The notes: generated by a model from the letters alone, not told the origin. A DNA stretch of 7,933 nt from Anaerolineales bacterium (GCA_012032575.1 JAAUSP010000347.1:1-7933), one strand, 5' to 3'; counted from the first letter of the stretch, positions 1-6,364 are shown. A program made the numbers and translations.

Positions 1-641
1 CCACCCCCGGCTCGCTTGACGAATTTGCCAGCAAGGAAATTCTGCGGGCTTACGGGATTACCACGCCGGCAGAAGCGGTGGCGACTTCGCTGGAGGAGGC
101 GGTTCGGGTGGCTGAGGCGATAGGCTATCCGGTGGCGCTCAAAACGGCGGCGGGGGAACTGCACAAGAGCGACCGGGGCGGAGTGCGGCTCGATTTGCCC
201 GACGCGGTCAGTCTGGCCGAAGCCTACCGGGATTTTTCGACCCGCTTTGGCCCGCGGGTGCTGGTGCAGCAGATGATTCCGGCGGGGGTGGAACTGCTGC
301 TGGGCCTGGTCAACGACCCGCAGTTCGGGCCGATGCTGGCTCTGGGCACGGGCGGCGTTTTTGTCGAAATTTTGCGCGACCATCGCCTGCTGCTGCTGCC
401 CACCACGCCTGCTGCGGTGCGCGAAACCCTGTTGGACCTGCGCAGCGCTCCCTTATTAAAAGGGGCGCGTGGCCGCCCGGCAGCGGATATCGAAGCCATT
501 GTAGACACCGCTATGCGGCTGGCCGCTCTGGCCGCCGACCTGGGCGACCTGATTGCCGAGGTTGACATTAACCCGTTGATGGCGTTGCCCGGTGGGGCTG
601 TGGCGGTAGATGCGTTGATTGTACCGAAACGTGATACGTGA
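1..641 (+). CDS. ADP-forming acyl-CoA synthetase, ATP-grasp C-terminal part (5'-truncated)
   Basis: The reading frame is already open at base 3 and ends with TGA at 639-641, giving 212 visible residues; the true start lies upstream. It matches the ATP-grasp half of NDP-forming acetate/acyl-CoA ligases, which make an acyl-CoA from acid, CoA and ATP (or the reverse, conserving ATP). Visible family blocks in order are GYPVALKTAA, HKSDRGGV, a VLVQQMIPAGVELLLG segment, DPQFGPMLALGTGGVFVEIL, LLKGARGRPAADI and the terminal IAEVDINPL. The absent upstream part would hold the CoA-binding and ligase domains if this is the usual roughly 700-residue fusion. A GTG at 78 could act as a start, but the family motif LDEFASKEILRAYGI precedes it in frame, so it is internal. 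The last three residues (RDT) and the stop come from a repeat. The acyl substrate is unknown. The downstream acyl-CoA dehydrogenase suggests that the CoA thioester is oxidised next. Confidence 0.88.
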   Translation, partial: TPGSLDEFASKEILRAYGITTPAEAVATSLEEAVRVAEAIGYPVALKTAAGELHKSDRGGVRLDLPDAVSLAEAYRDFSTRFGPRVLVQQMIPAGVELLLGLVNDPQFGPMLALGTGGVFVEILRDHRLLLLPTTPAAVRETLLDLRSAPLLKGARGRPAADIEAIVDTAMRLAALAADLGDLIAEVDINPLMALPGGAVAVDALIVPKRDT

Positions 642-684
642 TACGTGATGCGTGAAGAGTTCTCACGCATCACGTATCACGCAT
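630..684. repeat. Heptanucleotide inverted repeat, copy 1 (CGTGATR family)
   Basis: The left arm (630-656) is a run of 7-base units: CGTGATA, CGTGATA, CGTGATG, CGTGAA. The right arm (663-684) carries the complement as TCACGCA, TCACGTA, TCACGCA. Bases 634-655 pair with 663-684 over 22 positions with one mismatch, leaving a 7-base loop. The element overlaps the end of the upstream ligase gene and supplies its stop codon. A second copy lies at 4521-4577. No U-run follows, so it is not a classical terminator, although a 3'-end RNA hairpin role is possible. Confidence 0.85.
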
Positions 685-714
685 CATTGACCCATCCAAG
701 TTTCACATCAGAAA

Positions 715-719
715 GAGGT
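715..719 (+). promoter_or_regulatory. Ribosome binding site of acyl-CoA dehydrogenase
   Basis: GAGGT lies 3 bases before the ATG at 723. It decides the start: the frame is open back to a GTG at 645, but those extra 26 codons are mostly translated repeat (residues such as FSRITYHAS) and have no Shine-Dalgarno of their own. Confidence 0.65.
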
Positions 720-722
720 CCT

Positions 723-1901
723 ATGAATTTCCAACTTTCGCCCGAATTGAAAACTTTGCAGCAGAAAGTGAGACAATTTGTCAATATGGAACTACTGCCG
801 CTGGAAGTCGAGGTGGAGCTGGCCGATGGGCGGTTGGACCCGGCGGTGCGTGCTCGCTTGCAGGGCCGGGCCAGGGAGTTGGGGTTAAATGGCTTTGCGC
901 TGCCCAAAGCGCTGGGCGGCCAGGGGTTTAGCTGGCTGGAACAGGTGGTAGTCGGCGAGGAGATTGGGCAGGTAACGAATGGGCTGGGCTTTGTCATTCC
1001 CGACCCGGCGATTGCCTTTGCCGTGGCCACGCCGCAGCAGGTGGAACAGTATGTCCGCCCGGCCTGTGAGGGCAAGCGGCAGGACTGCTACGCCATCACC
1101 GAGGCCGGGGCCGGTTCCGACCCAAGCCACCTGGAAACGACAGCGGTGCTCGAAGGGGACACCTGGGTGCTCAACGGCGAAAAGTGGCACGTGACCTTTG
1201 GCGATGTGGCCGATTTTGCCATTGTCCAGGCGGCCACCGATCCGGCCATTGGCGACGGCAACACCCTCTTTTTTGTGGATTTGGACTCACTGGGGGTGGA
1301 GGTGCTGGAGCATCCGCGCTATATGCACCACCTGATTGCCGGTCATTTGAAGATTGCCCTGCGCAATGTACGTGTCCCACAAGCTAACGTGCTGGGCAAG
1401 GTCGGGCAGGGATTGAGTTTGAGCAAAGAGTGGTTCCGGCGGGAGCGGGTCATGATCGCGGCTCGCTGTGTGGGCGCGGCGGAGCGGCTGATCCGCGAAG
1501 CCAGCGACTTTGCCCAGCAGCGGGTCCAATTTGGCCAGCCCATCAGCGAATATCAGGCCATCCAGTTTATGCTGGCCGACTCGCTGACCGAGGTCTGGGC
1601 GGCCCGGCTGATGACCTATGCCGCCGCTCAGGCCGCTGACGAGGCCAAAACGGATGAGGAGGTCAAGCGGGTCCACGTCAAAGCTTCGATGGCCAAACTC
1701 TACGCCTCGGAGATGGTCGGGCGGGTGGCCGACCGGGCCGTGCAGATTTTCGGCGGGCGGGGTTACATGCGCGAGAACGTGGCCGAGCGCTATTACCGCG
1801 AGGTGCGGGTCGAGCGGATTTGGGAAGGCACCTCGGAAATTCAGCGGATTATCATTGCCTACAGTTTGTACAAGCGGGGGGTGGCGGCGCATTTGGAGTA
1901 A
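723..1901 (+). CDS. Acyl-CoA dehydrogenase
   Basis: A 392-residue flavoenzyme of the acyl-CoA dehydrogenase family, normal in length (about 380-400). It catalyses FAD-dependent alpha,beta-desaturation of an acyl-CoA, with electrons usually leaving through ETF. The N-terminal helical domain begins MNFQLSPELKTLQQKVRQFV. The substrate/FAD signature ITEAGAGSD is at 125-133, followed by the NGEKWHVT block near 151. The C-terminal helical domain has RVQFGQPISEYQAIQFMLAD, then QIFGGRGYM, and ends with RIWEGTSEIQRIII. E368 in WEGTSEIQ is at the catalytic-base position of the short- and medium-chain enzymes, so the protein looks active. It is too short for the roughly 600-residue class that includes DmdC. 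The gene follows the CoA ligase by 81 bases and precedes the Rieske gene, which suggests a role in the same catabolic route. Acyl specificity cannot be told; a CaiA-like betainyl-CoA enzyme is one possibility. Confidence 0.93.
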   Translation: MNFQLSPELKTLQQKVRQFVNMELLPLEVEVELADGRLDPAVRARLQGRARELGLNGFALPKALGGQGFSWLEQVVVGEEIGQVTNGLGFVIPDPAIAFAVATPQQVEQYVRPACEGKRQDCYAITEAGAGSDPSHLETTAVLEGDTWVLNGEKWHVTFGDVADFAIVQAATDPAIGDGNTLFFVDLDSLGVEVLEHPRYMHHLIAGHLKIALRNVRVPQANVLGKVGQGLSLSKEWFRRERVMIAARCVGAAERLIREASDFAQQRVQFGQPISEYQAIQFMLADSLTEVWAARLMTYAAAQAADEAKTDEEVKRVHVKASMAKLYASEMVGRVADRAVQIFGGRGYMRENVAERYYREVRVERIWEGTSEIQRIIIAYSLYKRGVAAHLE

Positions 1902-1948
1902 CGATGGCGCGAGGAGTGAGGCTTTTTACCCAAATTCCTCGCGCATCG
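1902..1948. repeat. Short inverted repeat just after the acyl-CoA dehydrogenase stop
   Basis: CGATGGCGCGAGGA (1902-1915) pairs with TCCTCGCGCATCG (1936-1948), 13 base pairs with one bulged G and a 20-base loop. It starts on the base after the TAA stop. No T-tract follows the right arm, so intrinsic termination is not convincing. It abuts the larger inverted repeat beginning at 1948. Confidence 0.6.
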
Positions 1949-2061
1949 TAACTACTCAGCCCTCATGTCATTTCGAGGCCGTAGGCCGAGAAATCTCTAC
2001 CGTGCTGCATCGGCCTCGGAGATTTCTCCCTTCGGTCGAAATGACATGGCTGAGTAGTTAC
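1948..2061. repeat. Long inverted repeat, MITE-like, in the ACAD-Rieske gap
   Basis: The outer left arm 1948-1976 (GTAACTACTCAGCC, then CTC, then ATGTCATTTCGA) is matched by the right arm 2036-2061, whose reverse complement is the same except for the 3-base CTC insertion. Inside, GAGAAATCTC pairs with GAGATTTCTC, so most of the 114 bases can fold as one long hairpin. No open reading frame of its own is seen. The inner left arm (1966-1989) is 22/24 identical to the start of the element at 3226, so both belong to one dispersed family. With the hairpin at 1902 it explains most of the 197-base gap. Bases 2062-2085 hold nothing else recognised. Confidence 0.85.
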
Positions 2062-2085
2062 GGAGGATGTTAAAAATCAATGTGT

Positions 2086-2091
2086 AAGGAG
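2086..2091 (+). promoter_or_regulatory. Ribosome binding site of the Rieske oxygenase gene
   Basis: A strong AAGGAG lies 7 bases upstream of the ATG at 2099, an ideal Shine-Dalgarno spacing that fixes this start. Confidence 0.75.
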
Positions 2092-2098
2092 AAAACCC

Positions 2099-3202
2099 AT
2101 GACCAGCAAAGTATACAGCACTCTGCCAAGACAATATTACACTTCGGACCAGATTTTTAGGGAAGAGACGCAGCGGATTTTTTATGAGCGTTGGGTATGT
2201 GTGGGTCGGATGGAGCAAATCCCCAATCCTGGCGATTATTTTGTGCAGCAGGTCGGCTTGGAGAGCCTGATTATTGTGCGTACCCGCAACGACGGGATTC
2301 GCGCTCATTACAATGTCTGCCGGCATCGCGGGGCGCGTTTGTGTGGCAGTAAGGCCCAGGGTCATTTCCGCGAAGCGATGCAGTGTCCGTATCACGCCTG
2401 GACCTATAGCCTGGATGGAAAGCTGATCGGCGCACCGCACATGAACGAAGTGCCGGATTTCAAGAAGGAGGATTATCCCCTGCACAGCGCTCAGGTGCAT
2501 ACCTGGGAAGGCTTTATCTTTGTCAATCTGGCCGCCAAGCCACAGCCGTTTGACCCTCTCTTTGCCGAGTTGTCGGACAAATTCGCTGCGTGGCAGATTT
2601 CCAAACTGCGCTCGGCCCATCGCATCGAGTACGATGTGCAGGCCAACTGGAAGCTGCTGGCCGAAAATTATTCGGAGTGCTACCACTGCCCGCTGGTGCA
2701 TCCGGCCCTGTCCAAACTGTCCCACTATGAGAGCGGCGAAAACGATTTTGTCAAAGGCGTTTTTCTGGGCGGTTATATGGAACTCACTCACGGCAGCATG
2801 ACCCTCGACGGGGCGATTTGCGTGACGCCGCTCAGCACGGTCAGCGGTGAGGATTTGAACCGGGTTTACTACTATCTGCTCTTCCCGAATTTGTTGCTCA
2901 GCCTGCACCCGGATTATGTGATGTTCCACACCGTCTGGCCGCAGTCGCCCGACCGGACCCTGATTGTCTGCGAATGGCTGTTCGACCCGGCGGTGATGGC
3001 CCAACCTGATTTCGACCCGGCTCCGGCGGTTGAATTCTGGGACATGACCAATCGTGAGGATTGGCATGTCTGCGAGATTACCCAGGAAGGGGTCGGGTCG
3101 CGCGTCTATACCCCTGGCCCGGCCTATGTGGGCCAGGAAGATTTGATTGCCGCTTTTGATCACGAAGTGCTCAAGGCTTTGGAACACCCGGTGTTGAATT
3201 GA
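2099..3202 (+). CDS. Rieske non-heme iron oxygenase, alpha subunit (betaine/quaternary-amine type)
   Basis: A 367-residue Rieske oxygenase large subunit that would use O2 and external electrons for mono-oxygenation or oxidative demethylation in the cytoplasm. The Rieske [2Fe-2S] ligands are C74-x-H76 (VCRHRGARLC) and C96-x2-H99 (CPYHAW). The catalytic domain has the mononuclear Fe(II) motif E193-x2-H196-x4-H201 (NYSECYHCPLVH); D321 in NREDWHVCE is the likely third ligand. The residue bridging the two centres is Glu rather than the common Asp, as in carnitine monooxygenase CntA, and the N-terminus (LPRQYYTSDQIFREE, PGDYFVQQVG) resembles glycine-betaine oxygenases such as GbcA. A quaternary amine or betaine substrate is therefore favoured, but this is inference and an aromatic substrate is not excluded. 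No beta subunit or reductase gene is adjacent. The next gene, a GcvT-like protein, could capture the C1 unit released by demethylation. Confidence 0.9.
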   Translation: MTSKVYSTLPRQYYTSDQIFREETQRIFYERWVCVGRMEQIPNPGDYFVQQVGLESLIIVRTRNDGIRAHYNVCRHRGARLCGSKAQGHFREAMQCPYHAWTYSLDGKLIGAPHMNEVPDFKKEDYPLHSAQVHTWEGFIFVNLAAKPQPFDPLFAELSDKFAAWQISKLRSAHRIEYDVQANWKLLAENYSECYHCPLVHPALSKLSHYESGENDFVKGVFLGGYMELTHGSMTLDGAICVTPLSTVSGEDLNRVYYYLLFPNLLLSLHPDYVMFHTVWPQSPDRTLIVCEWLFDPAVMAQPDFDPAPAVEFWDMTNREDWHVCEITQEGVGSRVYTPGPAYVGQEDLIAAFDHEVLKALEHPVLN

Positions 3203-3226
3203 GGGTGCGATACCACCAATAAAAAT

Positions 3227-3306
3227 GTCATTGCGAGGCCGCAGGCCGAAGCAATCCCCCCTCCCGGACAGGACGCTACGCGGCTTCGCCTGCGGCTCGC
3301 AGTGAC
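3227..3306. repeat. Inverted repeat in the Rieske-GcvT gap (GTCATTGCGAGG family)
   Basis: The left arm 3227-3252 pairs with the right arm 3283-3306: GTCATTGCGAGGCCGCAGG against the complement of CCTGCGGCTCGCAGTGAC, continuing into GAAGC/GCTTC, with one mismatch and two single-base bulges. The loop is 30 bases. The start (3226-3249) is a 22/24 match to 1966-1989. It fills most of the 130-base gap and carries no gene. It resembles the small GTCATTGCGA-type dispersed repeats seen in many bacterial genomes. Confidence 0.85.
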
Positions 3307-3321
3307 GTAACAGTTATTTTC

Positions 3322-3326
3322 AGGAG
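3322..3326 (+). promoter_or_regulatory. Ribosome binding site of the GcvT-family gene
   Basis: AGGAG lies 6 bases before the ATG at 3333, just downstream of the inverted repeat. Confidence 0.7.
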
Positions 3327-3332
3327 CTGCCT

Positions 3333-4520
3333 ATGCCGCGACAAACCCCCTTTTACTCCCGCACTTCGGCCCTGTGCGAAAGCCAGAGCTGGCAGGAGTG
3401 GGCCGGATTTCTATCGGCCAACACGTATGAGCTGGAACACAACCACGAATATTACGCCATTCGCACGGCGGCGGCGCTGCTCGATATTTCGCCGCTGTAC
3501 AAATACCACATCCACGGGCGGGATGCCTTCAAGTTGGTCAACCGGGTGGTGACCCGCGACGTGGGCAAATGCGCTGTGGGGCAGGTCATCTACACCCCCT
3601 GGTGCGACGAGGCCGGCAAAATCATTGACGACGGCACGCTCTCGCGCCTGGAAGAAAATTTCTTCCGCCTGACCGCCGCCGACCCGACCTACCCCTGGCT
3701 GCGCGACAATGCGGTTGGCCTGGACGTTCAAATCGAGGATGTGACCGAAGGGCTGGGCGCGCTGGCCCTGCAAGGACCGACCTCGCGCGACATCCTGGCC
3801 CGGCTGGCCGATGTGGATTTGGCGCAGCTCAGATTCTTCCGGCTGACCCAAGCCAACCTCGGTGGTATTCCGGCCACCATCAGCCGCACCGGCTACACCG
3901 GCGATCTGGGCTACGAAATCTGGGTCGAGCCGGCGCAGGCCGAGGCGCTGTGGGACCGGCTGATGGAAGTGGGCCAGGCTTATCGGCTGCGGGCGGTGGG
4001 TAATATCGCGCTGGATATGGCCCGCATCGAGGCCGGGCTGCTGCTGATTAACGTGGATTTTGTGTCGGCCAAGCAGACGATGTTTGAAATTCAAAAATCC
4101 ACCCCTTACGAACTGGGGCTGGGCTGGACCGTCCACCTCGATAAACCCTACTTCGTCGGTCAGGCGGCGCTGCGAGCCGAAAAAGCGCGTGGTCCGGCCT
4201 GGGCCACCGTCGGCCTGGAGGTTAATCTGGAGTCGCTCGAAGCGGTCTACCGGGAGTTTGGCATGCCGCTGACCCTGCCCGGTCACTCCTGGAATGAGGC
4301 CGTGCCGGTTTACACTGGGGGCCGCCAGATTGGCAAAGCCACCAGCGGCACGTGGTCGTCGGTGCTGAAAAAGTATGTCGCCCTGGCCCGGCTCAAACCC
4401 CAGTATGCCAAACCCGGCACGCGGGTGCAGATGGAAGTTACGGTCGAAGCGCATCGCCGTGTAGCCGAGGCGACGGTGGTGGACCTGCCGTTTTTTGAGC
4501 CGGAGCGGAAGAAAAAATAA
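3333..4520 (+). CDS. GcvT-family aminomethyltransferase (T-protein-like), stand-alone
   Basis: A 395-residue member of the folate-dependent aminomethyltransferase family, whose members move a one-carbon unit from a methylated amine (or sulfonium) to tetrahydrofolate. Family blocks in order: DISPLYKYHIHGRDA (51-65), CDEAGKIIDDGTLSR (91-105) with the acidic pair D99-D100 where T-proteins have their catalytic Asp, LALQGPTSRD (144-153), the signature SRTGYTGDLGYEIWV (184-198), RIEAGLLL (231-238), and a C-terminal barrel domain with GGRQIGKATSGTWSSVLKKY (329-348). Length is near that of GcvT (about 360-370) plus extra residues at the N-terminus. GcvP, GcvH and Lpd are absent, so classical glycine cleavage is unlikely from this locus. 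Beside a Rieske oxygenase and FAD oxidoreductases it more likely takes C1 from demethylation. DmdA (DMSP demethylase) is in the same superfamily, but nothing here is diagnostic of it. A folate-binding protein with another role is also possible. Confidence 0.88.
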   Translation: MPRQTPFYSRTSALCESQSWQEWAGFLSANTYELEHNHEYYAIRTAAALLDISPLYKYHIHGRDAFKLVNRVVTRDVGKCAVGQVIYTPWCDEAGKIIDDGTLSRLEENFFRLTAADPTYPWLRDNAVGLDVQIEDVTEGLGALALQGPTSRDILARLADVDLAQLRFFRLTQANLGGIPATISRTGYTGDLGYEIWVEPAQAEALWDRLMEVGQAYRLRAVGNIALDMARIEAGLLLINVDFVSAKQTMFEIQKSTPYELGLGWTVHLDKPYFVGQAALRAEKARGPAWATVGLEVNLESLEAVYREFGMPLTLPGHSWNEAVPVYTGGRQIGKATSGTWSSVLKKYVALARLKPQYAKPGTRVQMEVTVEAHRRVAEATVVDLPFFEPERKKK

Positions 4521-4577
4521 CGTGATACGTGATGCGTGAAACGTGAGGTTTTCACGCATCACGCATCACGCATCACG
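4521..4577. repeat. Heptanucleotide inverted repeat, copy 2 (CGTGATR family)
   Basis: It begins on the base after the TAA stop of the GcvT-like gene. The left arm has units CGTGATA, CGTGATG and CGTGAA (4521-4540); the right arm is TTCACGCATCACGCATCACG (4551-4570), complementary with one mismatch, plus a further CATCACG unit to 4577. The loop is ACGTGAGGTT. It is the same family as 630-684 with a different loop and unit order. It fills nearly the whole 67-base gap. Confidence 0.85.
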
Positions 4578-4580
4578 AGG
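4577..4580 (+). promoter_or_regulatory. Ribosome binding site touching the repeat edge
   Basis: GAGG lies 7 bases before the ATG at 4588 and its first G is the last base of the CATCACG unit of the repeat. It supports 4588 over an upstream in-frame start at 4543, whose translation (FSRITHHASR) is simply repeat sequence. A hairpin in the mRNA could lie directly against this site. Confidence 0.6.
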
Positions 4581-4587
4581 TAAATTA

Positions 4588-6204
4588 ATGACAGCCAATA
4601 AATATGATGCAATTATCATCGGGGGTGGGCATAACGGTTTGACAGCGGCGGCTTATCTGGCGAAGGCGGGCTGGAAGACGCTGGTGTTGGAGCAGCGGCA
4701 TATTCTGGGCGGGGCGGCGGTGACGGAAGAGGTTTATCCGGGGTTCAAATTCACCGTTTTTTCTTATGTGGTCAGTTTGCTGCGGCCGGAGGTGATCCGC
4801 GAGTTGAACCTGGCGAAGCACGGCCTGCACCTGATGCCGCTTGAAACGGCCTTTGTGCCGATGGAGAACGGCAATCACCTGGCCCTCTATCCCGACCCGG
4901 CCAGTAACCGCGAGGCCATCCGCCGCCACTCGACCCGCGACGCCGATGTGTACCCCGAATTCAGCCAGATGATGTACGACATGGCGTTTGCGGTCAAACC
5001 CATCCTGGGCATGGTCCCACCCGACCCGACCGCGCCGGGGCTGGATGGCATGCGGACCCTGCTGGACATGGTCAAACACGCCGGCAGCCTCGACGCCAAA
5101 CGCTTTTACTATCTGACCAAGTTGATGACCATGAGCGCCTCCGACTTTTTGGACGAGTGGTTCGAGACGGATGTACTCAAGGCGGTCACAGCCATCAACG
5201 GGATTATCGGCACGTACCTGGGACCGCGCTCGCCGGGGACGGCGTATGTGTTATTGCACCACTACATGGGCGAGTTGGATGGAGCGTTCACTGCCTGGGG
5301 GTTTCAGCGAGGCGGCACCGGCGCGGTCAGCGAGGCCATTGCCAGCGCGGCCCGCAGTTTTGGCACCGAAATTCGCTGCAACGCACGGGTGCGTCAGGTC
5401 ATCGTGAAGAACGGGCAGGCGGTCGGCGTGGCCCTGGACAGCGGTGAGGAAATTTACAGCCCGGTAGTCGTGTCGGGCTGCGACCCGAACGTGACCTTTT
5501 TGAAACTGTTGGGCACAGAACATCTGCCCGATGATTTGGCCCAGGCCATCCGCAATTTCAAGTTTCGCGGCTCGTCGGGCAAGGTCAACCTGGCCCTGGA
5601 TGGACTGCCCACCTTCACCGCCATGCCCGACCCGGCGCTGCTGCAAGGGATGATGGAAATCTGCCCCAGCATGGATTTTGTCGAGCGGGCTTACGACGAC
5701 GCCAAATATGGCTGCTTCTCGCGCCGGCCTTACCTGGATGTGACCATCCCCACCGCCGTAGACCCGACGATGGCTCCGCCGGGCAAGCATGTAATGAGCA
5801 TTTTTGTGCAGTATGCGCCCTATCAACTGGCCGAAGGCACCTGGGAGGAAAAGCGGGAAGCCTTTGGCGATGCCGTGGTCAACACCCTGGCCGAGTTTGC
5901 GCCCAACATCAAAGATTTGATTCTGCACCGGCAGGTGCTGTCACCCTGGGATATGGAGCAGATGATCGGCCTGACCGAAGGCAATATCTTCCACGGCGAG
6001 CTGACCCTGGATCAGCTCTTTTTCCTGCGGCCTGCGCCCGGTTGGGCCAACTATCGCACCCCGGTCAAAGGCTATTGGCAGTGCGGCTCTGGCACCCACC
6101 CGGGCGGCGGCATCACCGCCGGGCCGGGCCGGTTGGCGGCGTTGGAGATTTTGAAGGAGTGGAAGAAGAAGGGGTCCACAGATGGTCAGGATAGACACAG
6201 ATGA
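4588..6204 (+). CDS. FAD-dependent oxidoreductase, PYROXD2/phytoene-desaturase-like
   Basis: A 538-residue protein of the NAD(P)/FAD-dependent oxidoreductase family that includes PYROXD2 and carotenoid desaturases. The N-terminal dinucleotide-binding fold reads YDAIIIGGGHNGLTAAAYLA (G12-G13-G14-H-N-G17) with E35 in LVLEQR at the ribose-binding position and GGAAVTEE following. The middle part has DFLDEWFETDVLKAV, GPRSPGTAYVLLHH and GGTGAVSEAIA blocks. The C-terminal FAD motif is CGSGTHPGGGITAGPGRLAALE (499-520). Length and the complete N- and C-terminal motifs indicate an intact enzyme. The reaction is unknown: the family oxidises C-C or C-N bonds, and an amine-oxidising role would fit the neighbouring GcvT-like protein, but this is inference. 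Carotenoid synthesis is unlikely because no crtB-like or other carotenoid gene is present. The last nine residues (STDGQDRHR) and the stop are encoded by a repeat and are poorly explained by the family fold. A divergent paralogue follows. Confidence 0.88.
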   Translation: MTANKYDAIIIGGGHNGLTAAAYLAKAGWKTLVLEQRHILGGAAVTEEVYPGFKFTVFSYVVSLLRPEVIRELNLAKHGLHLMPLETAFVPMENGNHLALYPDPASNREAIRRHSTRDADVYPEFSQMMYDMAFAVKPILGMVPPDPTAPGLDGMRTLLDMVKHAGSLDAKRFYYLTKLMTMSASDFLDEWFETDVLKAVTAINGIIGTYLGPRSPGTAYVLLHHYMGELDGAFTAWGFQRGGTGAVSEAIASAARSFGTEIRCNARVRQVIVKNGQAVGVALDSGEEIYSPVVVSGCDPNVTFLKLLGTEHLPDDLAQAIRNFKFRGSSGKVNLALDGLPTFTAMPDPALLQGMMEICPSMDFVERAYDDAKYGCFSRRPYLDVTIPTAVDPTMAPPGKHVMSIFVQYAPYQLAEGTWEEKREAFGDAVVNTLAEFAPNIKDLILHRQVLSPWDMEQMIGLTEGNIFHGELTLDQLFFLRPAPGWANYRTPVKGYWQCGSGTHPGGGITAGPGRLAALEILKEWKKKGSTDGQDRHR

Positions 6205-6257
6205 GAATTAAGAATTAAGAATTAAGAGTCATCTGTGCCTATCTGGGTGTATCTGTG
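6177..6257. repeat. CACAGAT imperfect palindrome with nested (GAATTAA)3
   Basis: CACAGAT (6177-6183) and CACAGATGA (6196-6204) are mirrored by TCATCTGTG (6229-6237) and ATCTGTG (6251-6257), giving a two-step imperfect palindrome. Its centre (6205-6225) is three perfect copies of GAATTAA. The left half lies inside the upstream FAD gene, and the TGA stop at 6202-6204 is part of the repeat. It resembles CACAGATG-type dispersed repeats. Confidence 0.8.
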
Positions 6258-6270
6258 AACTGTTATCAGC

Positions 6271-6323
6271 AATGGAGTCCAAGGCTTGCTTTGGCTTTTC
6301 CAAACCAAGGTTTGGACTCCAAT
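6271..6323. repeat. GGAGTCCAA inverted repeat
   Basis: TGGAGTCCAA near 6273 pairs with TTGGACTCCA near 6313. Between them lie a degenerate CCAAGGCTTGCTTTGG and a clean small palindrome CCAAACC-AA-GGTTTGG (6300-6315). It occupies the second half of the 160-base gap between the two FAD oxidoreductase genes. No T-run typical of a terminator follows. Confidence 0.7.
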
Positions 6324-6350
6324 TTCGATCATCGTTCTGAATAACGTTTC

Positions 6351-6355
6351 AGGAG
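6351..6355 (+). promoter_or_regulatory. Ribosome binding site of the YtxH-FAD fusion gene
   Basis: AGGAG lies 9 bases before the ATG at 6365. It is the best Shine-Dalgarno anywhere upstream of the FAD domain. No comparable site precedes the internal ATG at 6539 or the TTG at 6587, which favours translation of the whole fused frame from 6365. Confidence 0.65.
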
Positions 6356-6364
6356 AAATCTGTT

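Noticed and set aside
645..722. N-terminal extension of the acyl-CoA dehydrogenase
   Set aside because: The extra 26 codons are mostly translated repeat with no RBS, while ATG 723 has GAGGT just upstream and begins at the family's usual N-terminus.
1902..1948. Rho-independent terminator after the acyl-CoA dehydrogenase
   Set aside because: The stem is good but the loop is 20 bases and no T-run follows the right arm.
1948..2061. Insertion sequence
   Set aside because: There is a long inverted repeat but no transposase reading frame; at most a non-autonomous element.
1997..3187. Long open frame on the minus strand opposite the Rieske gene (396 codons)
   Set aside because: It is antisense to a gene with complete Rieske and iron-binding motifs, shows no family resemblance, and is expected from GC-rich codon use.
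1..4520. DMSP demethylation pathway (DmdA, DmdB, DmdC)
   Set aside because: The GcvT family and acyl-CoA steps are suggestive, but the dehydrogenase is about 390 residues rather than the roughly 600 of DmdC, the ligase is ADP-forming rather than DmdB-like, and a Rieske enzyme has no role in that route.
630..4577. CRISPR array
   Set aside because: The repeats are 7-base units in inverted orientation without unique spacers of constant length, and no cas gene is present.
4543..4587. N-terminal extension of the first FAD oxidoreductase
   Set aside because: It lies inside the heptamer repeat; ATG 4588 has GAGG at good spacing and places the GGGHNG motif at the usual distance.
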